From the NCBI RefSeq assembly GCF_947253055.1, contig NZ_CAMXYE010000029.1, forward strand, positions 1 through 16,434: DNA of 16,434 nt, written 5' to 3'. The stretch comes from an uncultured Arcanobacterium sp. Lineage in GTDB: Bacteria; Actinomycetota; Actinomycetes; Actinomycetales; Actinomycetaceae. Positions 7,940-14,173 of the stretch are shown here, piece by piece. The notes under the pieces are model-generated. The model was not told the DNA's origin. It made no database searches and saw only the letters and a program-made list of their open reading frames with translations. The position numbers were made by a program, and so were the translations under genes. Each line of letters starts with the position of its first letter. Within the stretch, counting starts at the first letter, position 1.

Positions 7940-7945
7940 ATTATA
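7940..7945 (-). promoter_or_regulatory. sigA promoter -10 (TATAAT)
   Basis: A perfect TATAAT on the minus strand, about 50 nt upstream of the GTG start. It predicts a leader of roughly 43 nt containing the GAAAGG site. The -35 region is poor (TTCGCG or TCGCGT at 17-18 bp spacing). The -10 overlaps the ATG of a longer reading frame, which therefore cannot be in this transcript. Confidence 0.55.
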
Positions 7946-8016
7946 ACTAAAATAATCTCGCTACGCGAAAGCGCCCCTCTAAAGCGCCACTACCTAGAAC
8001 GCTGCTAAAAAGATTT

Positions 8017-9159
8017 TTATTCCCAATTCACAGTATTTTCCAGCCACGGCGGAAAAAGTTGCAAATGCAATGCTTTTTCTAATAGCTGCGCCAATTGATA
8101 TTTCTCATCTATCTGTTGCGCTTGCTGTAGATAAAAATGCGCATAATCGCCTTTTCCTAACCACCAATATAGGTAAGCAATGACGCTAAAAACACTCACT
8201 TCTGGTAGTGAGCAATAAATCTGGAGCCTTTCGAGAAAACGAATTACTTGCAGTATTTTCTTCTTATCTGGCACTTCTCGGCAAGCTGCATCGAGAAAAT
8301 CCGTGATTTGCTCTTTTGAAATCCCCCGTATGCTAGAAAGCGGCGCATATACTGCATAGAGAATCACCTTATCGCGCACTTCTATATTCCGCAGTCCAAT
8401 TATTAAGTGCTGGGCAATATCTGAGAAATTACTATTTTTATTCTCTCTGCACTTACTATTCTCTTTGTACTTACTATTACCATTTTTAGTTTCGAAAAAC
8501 TGCGGAAGCATTTCCTCCCACAGCTTTTCTGCCACCACCGGCGGGCACTGCAGCGTAGCTACGTCTACTTTCTTAATCTGAGAATTATTCCCCGCATTCT
8601 GCCCAGCCGGCGAAAGTGGAAAATGGCTTAATGGTGCCGAACCGCCATAAATTAGTTCCATTCCGAGATTCCCAGCGCGCAGATCCGGAAAATTCGCCAG
8701 CTTTTGCGGAACTGCATCCGCAGACGAATCGAAAAGATATCCCCATTTTCGATAGTCGGTAAAAAATCCCCATATTCCTATTTTTAAGAAAGTATTATTT
8801 TGCTGGCGTTTTTGCTCTAGCTCTGCGCGCACTTGCCGCAACCTACGCTTAAGTGAAAAATTTTTTTGCATAGCTACGCTACTTTTTCCGTACCAAGCTA
8901 TTACCGCAATATCGGCAGAAAAATCTATAAGCATCTGGGTGCTGCGCGTGGCTAACTGCGCAGCTGAAAGAGAATCATCGCTTGGAAATAACGACAACGC
9001 CCTGGCTTGATAAAACTTTTGCCCCGCCAGTGCAAATTCGGTATCTAATATTTTTCGTAAAGCAAGTACCACTATTTTTTGCTGCGGATAATATCCCAAT
9101 AAGTGGGGTATGAGTAGCAGCGTATCCGCCAGATTATCCAGATGAAATTCTCTTTCCAT
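8017..9159 (-). CDS. DUF4192 domain-containing protein
   Basis: A 380-residue protein that I recognise as a DUF4192 member from its N-terminus (DNLADTLLLIPHLLGYYPQQ then KIVVLALR, residues 8-35), the central aspartate-containing core (DFSADIAVIAWYG) and the C-terminal helical hairpin (SVIAYLYWWLGKGDYAHFYL followed by QQAQQI, LAQLLEKAL). The family is nearly confined to actinobacteria and has no established biochemical function. There is no signal peptide or membrane helix, so a cytoplasmic protein is likely. A hydrophilic linker at 228-239 is built from a repeated NSK(Y/C)(K/R)E unit and looks dispensable. The ATG at 9159 is preceded by TATTCT plus 6 nt without a Shine-Dalgarno, indicating a leaderless message. 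It lies upstream of sigA on the same strand (126-bp gap, with a separate sigA promoter) and diverges from the prenyl synthase gene. Confidence 0.8.
   Translation of the reverse strand: MEREFHLDNLADTLLLIPHLLGYYPQQKIVVLALRKILDTEFALAGQKFYQARALSLFPSDDSLSAAQLATRSTQMLIDFSADIAVIAWYGKSSVAMQKNFSLKRRLRQVRAELEQKRQQNNTFLKIGIWGFFTDYRKWGYLFDSSADAVPQKLANFPDLRAGNLGMELIYGGSAPLSHFPLSPAGQNAGNNSQIKKVDVATLQCPPVVAEKLWEEMLPQFFETKNGNSKYKENSKCRENKNSNFSDIAQHLIIGLRNIEVRDKVILYAVYAPLSSIRGISKEQITDFLDAACREVPDKKKILQVIRFLERLQIYCSLPEVSVFSVIAYLYWWLGKGDYAHFYLQQAQQIDEKYQLAQLLEKALHLQLFPPWLENTVNWE
8443..8478 (-). repeat. In-frame 18-bp tandem repeat, two copies
   Basis: Within the DUF4192 gene, 8461-8478 and 8443-8460 are adjacent 18-mers identical at 16 of 18 positions, encoding NSKYKE and NSKCRE. 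A partial third unit (NKNSN) follows. Copy number can change without shifting the frame. Confidence 0.7.
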
Positions 9160-9165
9160 AACGCC

Positions 9166-9171
9166 AGAATA
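9166..9171 (-). promoter_or_regulatory. Predicted -10 of the DUF4192 gene (leaderless)
   Basis: Minus-strand TATTCT is followed by 6 nt (GGCGTT) and the ATG at 9159. No Shine-Dalgarno is present. An overlapping TATTAT lies 3 nt further upstream. Confidence 0.5.
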
Positions 9172-9259
9172 ATAGGGATATTAATGCCGTATTTTCTGAG
9201 AATGATTCCGCAGCCTTAAACTCACGCTCGCCCGATTGTGGACAAAATCGCCTATAGAT

Positions 9260-9265
9260 TAGGCT
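9260..9265 (+). promoter_or_regulatory. Predicted -10 (TAGGCT) of the polyprenyl synthase gene, leaderless
   Basis: TAGGCT is followed by 6 nt (AAAGGT) and the ATG at 9272. AAAGG could weakly resemble a Shine-Dalgarno but is too close to the start to act as one. A -35 is uncertain: TTGTGG at 9236-9241 gives 18-bp spacing. Confidence 0.55.
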
Positions 9266-9271
9266 AAAGGT

Positions 9272-10339
9272 ATGGAAAAAATAATCACAGAGTTTCGCCA
9301 AGCAGTAGAAGAACATATATCTACCGAACTTTCTTCTCGTTCTTGGCTAGGTGATACGCCGGCACTTCCAGAACTAGATGATTTTCTTTTTCCTGCCCGC
9401 CAGCTTCTGAGCCAAGGAAAGCGCACGCGTGCACTATTCTTAGCCGCCGGTTGGGAGCTCTACACTGGAGATAGCACTTCTTTACCAGTACACGGCGGAG
9501 CCGCCTTAGAAATTTATCAAGCCTCTGCGCTGGTGCACGACGATATCGTGGATGCCGCTACTCGCCGCCGCGGTTTACCGACTGCACATATAAGTATGCA
9601 AAAGCAACATGAGAATTCTAATCTGCAGGGAGAAAGCCACACATACGGGAAAAAATCAGCACTTTTATTGGGAGATTTTCTACTTTCCCTCGCCGGATGT
9701 GCATTCGAAAAGGCCGAACACAACTCCCCTGCCGCTTTCGCTGCTGCCCGCCGCACTTTTCACGAAATGACGGCAGAAGTAGCCTATGGGCAGTACTTAG
9801 ATAATCGCGCTGAATATACCCCGCTCGGAGCGGGAAATTCCGAAGCAATTACCCAAGCTCTGGCTGTGCTCTACCATAAATCTGCCCGCTACTCAGTAGA
9901 AATACCACTGCGCCTCGGAGCCCAATTAGCCGGAGCAGATGCAGAATTTCTCCAGCAAATTTCTAATTTAGGGATCCCTCTCGGGCAAGCTTTCCAGTTG
10001 CGTGACGATGCCCTCGGACTGTTTGGAAAAGACGCCGTCATGGGGAAAGTAGCAGGAGGAGATATTACCGAAGGAAAACGCACGGTACTGCTGGCAATGA
10101 TTCGAGAAATGGCTGATTCAGATTCTCGCCGTATTATCGATAACTATCTAGGGACTCCCCTTCAAGAAAGCGATTTGGCAACTATACAAAGCATTGCCAA
10201 AGAATGTGGAGCTTATGCCTGCCACGAAGATTTAATTACTGAAAAAGAAATGGCCGCGGCACAGGAACTCGAAAAACTGCCCGCTGATTCGAAAATTCTT
10301 CGTTATTTATTGACGGCACTCGCCGGGCGAAAATTTTAG
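9272..10339 (+). CDS. Trans-polyprenyl diphosphate synthase (GGPP or longer-chain, IdsA type)
   Basis: A 355-residue member of the E-type isoprenyl diphosphate synthases, which condense IPP with allylic diphosphates to make precursors of quinone side chains or other isoprenoids. Visible motifs in order are GKRTR (49-53), which binds IPP; the first Asp-rich motif DDIVD (90-94) in LVHDDIVDAATRRRG; YGQYLD (172-177); YHKSARYSVEIPLRLGA (201-217); and the second Asp-rich motif as QLRDDALGLFG (242-252). GGDITEGKRTVLL (262-274) closes the site. Ser and Ala at positions 5 and 4 before the first DDxxD leave the elongation pocket open, consistent with C20 or longer, but chain length cannot be fixed by reading. 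An insertion of about 15 polar residues (109-125) follows the first motif. In M. tuberculosis the homologous position near pknL and aroG holds idsA2, which supports orthology. Confidence 0.88.
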   Translation: MEKIITEFRQAVEEHISTELSSRSWLGDTPALPELDDFLFPARQLLSQGKRTRALFLAAGWELYTGDSTSLPVHGGAALEIYQASALVHDDIVDAATRRRGLPTAHISMQKQHENSNLQGESHTYGKKSALLLGDFLLSLAGCAFEKAEHNSPAAFAAARRTFHEMTAEVAYGQYLDNRAEYTPLGAGNSEAITQALAVLYHKSARYSVEIPLRLGAQLAGADAEFLQQISNLGIPLGQAFQLRDDALGLFGKDAVMGKVAGGDITEGKRTVLLAMIREMADSDSRRIIDNYLGTPLQESDLATIQSIAKECGAYACHEDLITEKEMAAAQELEKLPADSKILRYLLTALAGRKF

Positions 10340-10419
10340 GAATTATTTTCGCTAAATTTCTCCTACATAATTTCTGGGAAAGCACCCCAGTTTTATTAGA
10401 GACCCGTAACTATTTCTAA

Positions 10420-10438
10420 CTAAATTTTCCTAATTTAG
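10420..10438. repeat. AT-rich inverted repeat upstream of the LysM gene promoter
   Basis: CTAAATT (10420-10426) and AATTTAG (10432-10438) are perfectly inverted around 5 bp. It lies 81 bp after the prenyl synthase stop and about 43 bp upstream of the LysM gene -35, so it could be an operator. As a terminator it is weak because the stem is all A/T except one pair. Confidence 0.4.
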
Positions 10439-10480
10439 GCGTAATTCACATATATTAATCCGCTATTTTCCAAAAAGGCT

Positions 10481-10509
10481 TTGCGACACACCTCAATATG
10501 AACTATTAT
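10481..10509 (+). promoter_or_regulatory. Promoter of the LysM lytic transglycosylase gene (TTGCGA-N17-TATTAT)
   Basis: The -35 TTGCGA (10481-10486) and -10 TATTAT (10504-10509) have an ideal 17-bp spacer, which makes this the best conventional promoter in the window. Transcription would start near 10516 and leave a leader of about 70 nt before the TTG at 10586. Confidence 0.65.
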
Positions 10510-10526
10510 CACTTTTGTAACATTCT

Positions 10527-10562
10527 AATCAAGAATATCAATTTTAACGGCTTGATTTTTTT
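10527..10562 (+). terminator. Attenuator-like stem with T-run in the LysM gene leader
   Basis: AATCAAG (10527-10533) pairs with CTTGATT (10551-10557) across a 17-nt loop, and a run of seven T begins at 10556. This resembles an intrinsic terminator inside the predicted 5' leader, upstream of the ribosome-binding site. The stem has only two G-C pairs and is weak, so regulation is a hypothesis. Confidence 0.35.
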
Positions 10563-10574
10563 CGGCGACTGTAT

Positions 10575-10579
10575 GGAGG
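10575..10579 (+). promoter_or_regulatory. Ribosome binding site of the LysM gene, decides the TTG start
   Basis: GGAGG lies 6 nt before the TTG at 10586. The in-frame TTG at 10580 abuts GGAGG and is too close to use it. Confidence 0.75.
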
Positions 10580-10585
10580 TTGGCC

Positions 10586-11959
10586 TTGTCTAAGAAATAT
10601 GGTGTAAAAACGGGTACGGCATTAGCCACCGCTACACTGGTAGGAATAATGGGCGCAGTGGGCACCACCAGCGCCAACGCAGCTCCGGCGCCAGCAAATA
10701 CGCAAGGAAATCTTGCTCTGCATAATAAAGCGCTTGGAACTTCTGTGCAGAAAGCCGCTCCTCGCACGACGTATAAAGTGCGCAGCGGCGATACCCTCTG
10801 GGGAATCTCCCACAAATTTGGCACTACGGTAGCAGCTATTGCTCAGGCAAATTCTCTGCGCAATGTGCACTTAATCTATCCGGGGCAGACGCTGATAATC
10901 CCTAATCAAAAAACTGCTCCCGCTCCGGCGCCCGCCGCTTCCGCTCCAGCTCCGCAAGCAGCTCCGAGCGCACCTGCTTCGGCTGCCAGTGCCAATAGCG
11001 TCTACACTGTAAAACACGGCGATACCCTCTGGGGAATCTCGCGGGCGCATGGGGTAACTATTCGTAGCATTACCGCTGCAAATCGTATATCCAATAGCTC
11101 CCTAATTTTCCCGGGGCAACGCCTCGTGATTCCGGATAAGAACGCGCCAGCAGCTACTACTCCAGCAGCTCCTGCTCCCGCTCCCGCCCCCGTGGCACCA
11201 GCTGCGCCTGCTCCGGCGCCAGCACCGGCACCGCAAGCAGCTCCGAGCGCACCTGCTCCAGTCGCTAGTAACGACACCGTCTACACCGTACAGCGCGGCG
11301 ATACCCTCTGGGGAATTGCCCGGGCCCACGGCACCAGCGTCAACGCTTTGGTACAGCTAAATCGCATCGCCGATAGCTCCCATATTTACGTTGGACAGAA
11401 ACTCACCATCTCCGGAACTTCTAGCAACGCCAGCGCTGCCACTCCGGCTGCACCGGCTAATCCAACCCAAAAGCAGCTCGTGACCAATAATTTCCCTGGC
11501 TACACCTATCCAGATGCCACGGTACAGGCCGCTAATGAGAATAAGAATGCGCTTATTAATTCGAGCGTGCCGAGCCGCGCAGAAGTACAGAGCATGATTG
11601 TGAGCACGGCTCAACAAATGGGCGTAGATCCGCGCTTAGCGTTGGCGCACGCTTTTGTGGAATCCGGATTCGACGCCACTGCCGTATCCCCTGCTAATGC
11701 TATTGGCACTATGCAGGTAATTCCCAGCTCTGGCGTTTGGGCCTCGCAGCTAGTGGGAAGAGATCTAAATCTGCTCAACCCCGCCGATAATATTACGGCT
11801 GGAATTGCGATTATTCGCTCGCTACAAAATAGCGCCAGCTCTTTAGAAGAAGGCATTGCTGGCTACTACCAGGGCTTGGGTGGCGTGCGCCGTTATGGCA
11901 TGCGCTCCGACACTGTACAGTATGTAGCTAAAGTAAAAGCAGCGATGAACCGCTTTTAA
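10586..11959 (+). CDS. Secreted peptidoglycan hydrolase: three LysM domains plus lytic transglycosylase domain
   Basis: A 457-residue exported wall enzyme read from the TTG at 10586. The signal peptide (about 1-32) has KK at 3-4, a hydrophobic stretch (TALATATLVGIMGAVG) and a likely cleavage after SANA. Three LysM peptidoglycan-binding domains follow at about 62-106, 139-183 and 232-276. Each begins with a Y(K/T)V..GDTLWGI core, and they are joined by Ala/Pro-rich linkers. A GH23-like SLT domain occupies about 330-457: the catalytic Glu is E359 in AHAFVESGFDATAVSP, then NAIGTMQVIP (371-380) and GIAGYYQGLGGVRRYG (423-438), where many family members have AYNAGxG. It probably cleaves the MurNAc-GlcNAc bond with 1,6-anhydro product formation. 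It lies between the prenyl synthase and PASTA kinase genes on the same strand but has its own promoter and a downstream hairpin. A resuscitation-promoting-factor-like role is possible, but the domain looks like SLT rather than Rpf. Confidence 0.88.
   Translation: MSKKYGVKTGTALATATLVGIMGAVGTTSANAAPAPANTQGNLALHNKALGTSVQKAAPRTTYKVRSGDTLWGISHKFGTTVAAIAQANSLRNVHLIYPGQTLIIPNQKTAPAPAPAASAPAPQAAPSAPASAASANSVYTVKHGDTLWGISRAHGVTIRSITAANRISNSSLIFPGQRLVIPDKNAPAATTPAAPAPAPAPVAPAAPAPAPAPAPQAAPSAPAPVASNDTVYTVQRGDTLWGIARAHGTSVNALVQLNRIADSSHIYVGQKLTISGTSSNASAATPAAPANPTQKQLVTNNFPGYTYPDATVQAANENKNALINSSVPSRAEVQSMIVSTAQQMGVDPRLALAHAFVESGFDATAVSPANAIGTMQVIPSSGVWASQLVGRDLNLLNPADNITAGIAIIRSLQNSASSLEEGIAGYYQGLGGVRRYGMRSDTVQYVAKVKAAMNRF
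10952..11509 (+). repeat. Duplicated 279-bp linker-LysM module
   Basis: The segments 10952-11230 and 11231-11509 are in register with a period of 279 bp (93 codons). They share a perfect 27-bp block (10952-10978 and 11231-11257, linker PQAAPSAPA) and a perfect 20-bp block encoding the GDTLWGI core (11018-11037 and 11297-11316). The same 20-mer also occurs in LysM 1 at 10787-10806. Confidence 0.75.
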
Positions 11960-12003
11960 AAGTTAGTATGCTTTTGAAAAAATGAATTATTGCATATAGA
12001 CAC

Positions 12004-12035
12004 GCGAGTCCGGCTGGCACTTCAGTCGGACTCGC
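12004..12035. terminator. Strong hairpin between the LysM and kinase genes
   Basis: GCGAGTCCG (12004-12012) and CGGACTCGC (12027-12035) form a perfect 9-bp stem. After one mismatch, an inner CTG/CAG adds three pairs around GCACTT. It follows the LysM stop by 44 nt and is followed only by TTCATT, so it is a terminator without a proper U-tract, as is common in actinobacteria. It covers the expected kinase -35. Confidence 0.65.
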
Positions 12036-12044
12036 TTCATTAGG

Positions 12045-12050
12045 TAGGCT
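12045..12050 (+). promoter_or_regulatory. Predicted -10 (TAGGCT) of the kinase gene, leaderless
   Basis: TAGGCT is followed by 6 nt (AGATAC) and the GTG at 12057, with no Shine-Dalgarno. A -35 at 17-18 bp spacing would read TCAGTC or TTCAGT and fall within the preceding hairpin. Confidence 0.55.
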
Positions 12051-12056
12051 AGATAC

Positions 12057-14114
12057 GTGGAAATTGTAGATCCGCTATTAGGAAAAATAATTGCTGAGCG
12101 CTATTTAATAAAAGCCCGCATTGCCCGCGGAGGAATGGCCAGCGTATACCGCGCTCTCGACAACCGATTGAATCGAGAGGTGGCAATAAAATTTATCCAT
12201 CCGCATCTGGCGGAGCAAGCCAATTTTACGCGCCGCTTTATTCAAGAAGCGCAAGCGGCTGCCTCTCTTTCCTCTCCCTATATAGTAAATATTCACGACC
12301 AAGGCATTGCGAATACTCCGGCCGGCGAACGCGCTTATCTCGTAATGGAACTGGTATCTGGCCCCACTTTACGCAGTGAATTACAGAAAAATGGATCTTT
12401 TAGCCTCGGGCAATGCTTGCAATTATTGAAGCAAATTTTGCTCGCCTTAGGGACTGCCCACAGCAGAGGAATTATTCACCGCGATGTGAAGCCAGAAAAT
12501 ATTCTCTTAACTAAACCGGTGGATAGCGGTGAAAACCGTTCTACTACCGACGCGCAAGTAAAAGTAGCAGATTTTGGGCTGGCGAAGGCGGCCAGTGATA
12601 GCGATTCTCTCCATACATCTTCCGTACTGGGGACGGTAGCCTATGTAGCACCGGAAATTATCGAAAAAGGAAAAATTACCCCAGCAGCCGATATATATGC
12701 CGCAGGTATTATGCTCTTTGAGATGCTTTCCGGAAAAACTCCCTATACTGGCGATTCTCCACTCACTATTGCCTGGGCTCATGTGAATAAGACTCTCCCT
12801 CGGCTGCATGAACAAGCCGATTGGATTCCGCCAGAAATCGATTCTTTGCTCGCGCTTTTCACTGCGAAAGACGCAGCTACCCGCCCGGCAGACGGGAACG
12901 CTGCCGCAGCTGCACTGGCCAATATTGCGCAAGGAATTCCGGAAGAAAAACTACTGCGCCGTATCCCGATATTTCCGCCGCGCATCCCCGCAGCTGCGGC
13001 AGATACGGAAGATGCTCCGGAGAATGCTACTCTACAGATTGATTCGAATGCCGCAGATTTCTCACCGGCCGCCACTCCTATATGGGAAGATGAACCTGCG
13101 CCGGCCAGCACGGCCACCGGCGTATTGCCAGCAGATTTTTATCCTGATGCTGCCGCCAACGCAAATTCTGCTGCGGCGGATTCGCCAGAACTAAATTCCA
13201 CAAAAACCAAGAAGGCTAAAACTCCGGCGCGAATACGCCGCCCCTTTTTGATTCTGCTTATCGGCCTAATTCTCACCGCTCTCACCGGGGCAGCTTGTTG
13301 GTGGTTTTTAGCAGGCCCGGGGATGCGGATAAAGGTACCGGAAATAACTAATTTAAGCGCACCCGCAGCACAGGAGACACTGGAAAAAGCTGGATTCAAA
13401 GTGGAAGTGAAATCAGAATTTTCGGATAATATCGCTGCTGACCACGCTACTCGTACCGACCCGGCCGGCGGGAAAAAAGCTAGCCCGCGGAAACCTTTAC
13501 TACTCTATATTTCCAAAGGAGTAGAACAGCTAGAAGTGCCCGATGTGATTGGGTTGAGCAAAGACGAAGCCGTCAAAAAACTTAAAGAGGCGCGCTTCCA
13601 GCCAGAAATCACCGAAGGCTGGTCAGATTCCATACCAAAAGATAGCGTGGCAGCTCAAACTCCCCAAGGTGGCAAGATAGTAGCGCACGATTCGCCGGTC
13701 ACTATCGCTATTTCTAAAGGAAAAGAACCCTTGACCGTGCCAGATTTACAAGGAAAATCGCGTGCAGATGCCGAAGCGGCTCTCACTAAGATGGGTTTGA
13801 GTGCTTCCTATACGGAAGAGTATTCCGATAGCGCGGCGAAGGGGCAAATCATCGCCCAAAATGTGGCAGCCGGGCAGACTCTCTATCGGGGAGATGTAAT
13901 AGCTTTAGTGGTTTCGAAAGGTCCGCACCCCATTGCCGTACCTTCAGTGGTGGGAATGGCGGAAGAAAGTGCAAAACGCACCTTAGAGAACGCCGGATTC
14001 CACGTAGAGCGGGAAGCCTACTGGGGAGGCTTCCTGGGGCAAGTACGCTTCCAGAGTCCAGCCGGTGGAGAAATGGCTCAACCCGGCACTACAGTGGTAA
14101 TTAAAGTAGTCTAA
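12057..14114 (+). CDS. pknL: PknL-type serine/threonine protein kinase with four PASTA repeats
   Basis: A 685-residue membrane receptor kinase of the bacterial Hanks (PknB/PknL) family. The glycine loop is ARGGMASVYRA (23-33), the ATP-anchoring Lys is K45 (VAIKF) and the alpha-C Glu is probably E64. The catalytic loop is HRDVKPEN (141-148), DFGLA is at 172-176, the activation segment ends GTVAYVAPE (192-200), and D212 lies in ADIYAAG. About 24 residues separate N148 from D172, longer than usual, with a polar insert near 153-166. An acidic, Ala/Pro-rich linker (about 310-390) leads to one membrane helix (about 396-418). Four extracellular PASTA repeats follow at about 424-487, 492-555, 559-622 and 627-685, each with VPD/VPS and a G..xA...L pattern. 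PASTA domains bind peptidoglycan fragments or lipid II. The neighbours (prenyl synthase upstream, aroG downstream) match mycobacterial pknL, although as I recall M. tuberculosis PknL lacks PASTA while corynebacterial PknL has them. Confidence 0.92.
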   Translation: MEIVDPLLGKIIAERYLIKARIARGGMASVYRALDNRLNREVAIKFIHPHLAEQANFTRRFIQEAQAAASLSSPYIVNIHDQGIANTPAGERAYLVMELVSGPTLRSELQKNGSFSLGQCLQLLKQILLALGTAHSRGIIHRDVKPENILLTKPVDSGENRSTTDAQVKVADFGLAKAASDSDSLHTSSVLGTVAYVAPEIIEKGKITPAADIYAAGIMLFEMLSGKTPYTGDSPLTIAWAHVNKTLPRLHEQADWIPPEIDSLLALFTAKDAATRPADGNAAAAALANIAQGIPEEKLLRRIPIFPPRIPAAAADTEDAPENATLQIDSNAADFSPAATPIWEDEPAPASTATGVLPADFYPDAAANANSAAADSPELNSTKTKKAKTPARIRRPFLILLIGLILTALTGAACWWFLAGPGMRIKVPEITNLSAPAAQETLEKAGFKVEVKSEFSDNIAADHATRTDPAGGKKASPRKPLLLYISKGVEQLEVPDVIGLSKDEAVKKLKEARFQPEITEGWSDSIPKDSVAAQTPQGGKIVAHDSPVTIAISKGKEPLTVPDLQGKSRADAEAALTKMGLSASYTEEYSDSAAKGQIIAQNVAAGQTLYRGDVIALVVSKGPHPIAVPSVVGMAEESAKRTLENAGFHVEREAYWGGFLGQVRFQSPAGGEMAQPGTTVVIKVV

Positions 14115-14133
14115 ACGCAGCTTCTAGCTATCC

Positions 14134-14161
14134 AATTTCTAAGGGCTAATTTCTAAGGGCT
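14134..14161. repeat. Perfect 14-bp tandem duplication between pknL and aroG
   Basis: AATTTCTAAGGGCT occurs twice head to tail (14134-14147 and 14148-14161) in the 59-bp gap between the convergent kinase and DAHP synthase genes. TAGCTA words flank it (14125-14130 and 14161-14166) and could pair as a weak bidirectional terminator stem. Confidence 0.7.
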
Positions 14162-14173
14162 AGCTAAAGAAAT

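Noticed and set aside
7959..7973. Short CGCT/AGCG stem after the DUF4192 gene as a terminator
   Set aside because: The 4-bp stem is too short, although a T-rich stretch follows on the minus strand; not supported strongly enough to list.
7115..8008. Long Ser-rich open frame on the + strand opposite sigA
   Set aside because: It is the antisense shadow of the Lys/Asp/Glu-rich sigA N-terminus; the serine runs arise from the complement of GAA/GAT/GAC-rich codons. It has no recognisable domain and no start signal.
9134..9316. 60-residue minus-strand frame spanning the DUF4192-prenyl synthase gap
   Set aside because: It overlaps both divergent genes and their predicted promoters, and its composition is not protein-like.
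10516..10585. c-di-AMP (ydaO-type) riboswitch upstream of the LysM gene
   Set aside because: The leader is only about 70 nt, too short for that riboswitch, and I see none of its conserved core sequences. Only a simple stem with a T-run is visible.
12507..12932. 141-residue minus-strand frame inside the kinase gene
   Set aside because: Antisense to the kinase catalytic core, with no family resemblance and no start signals.
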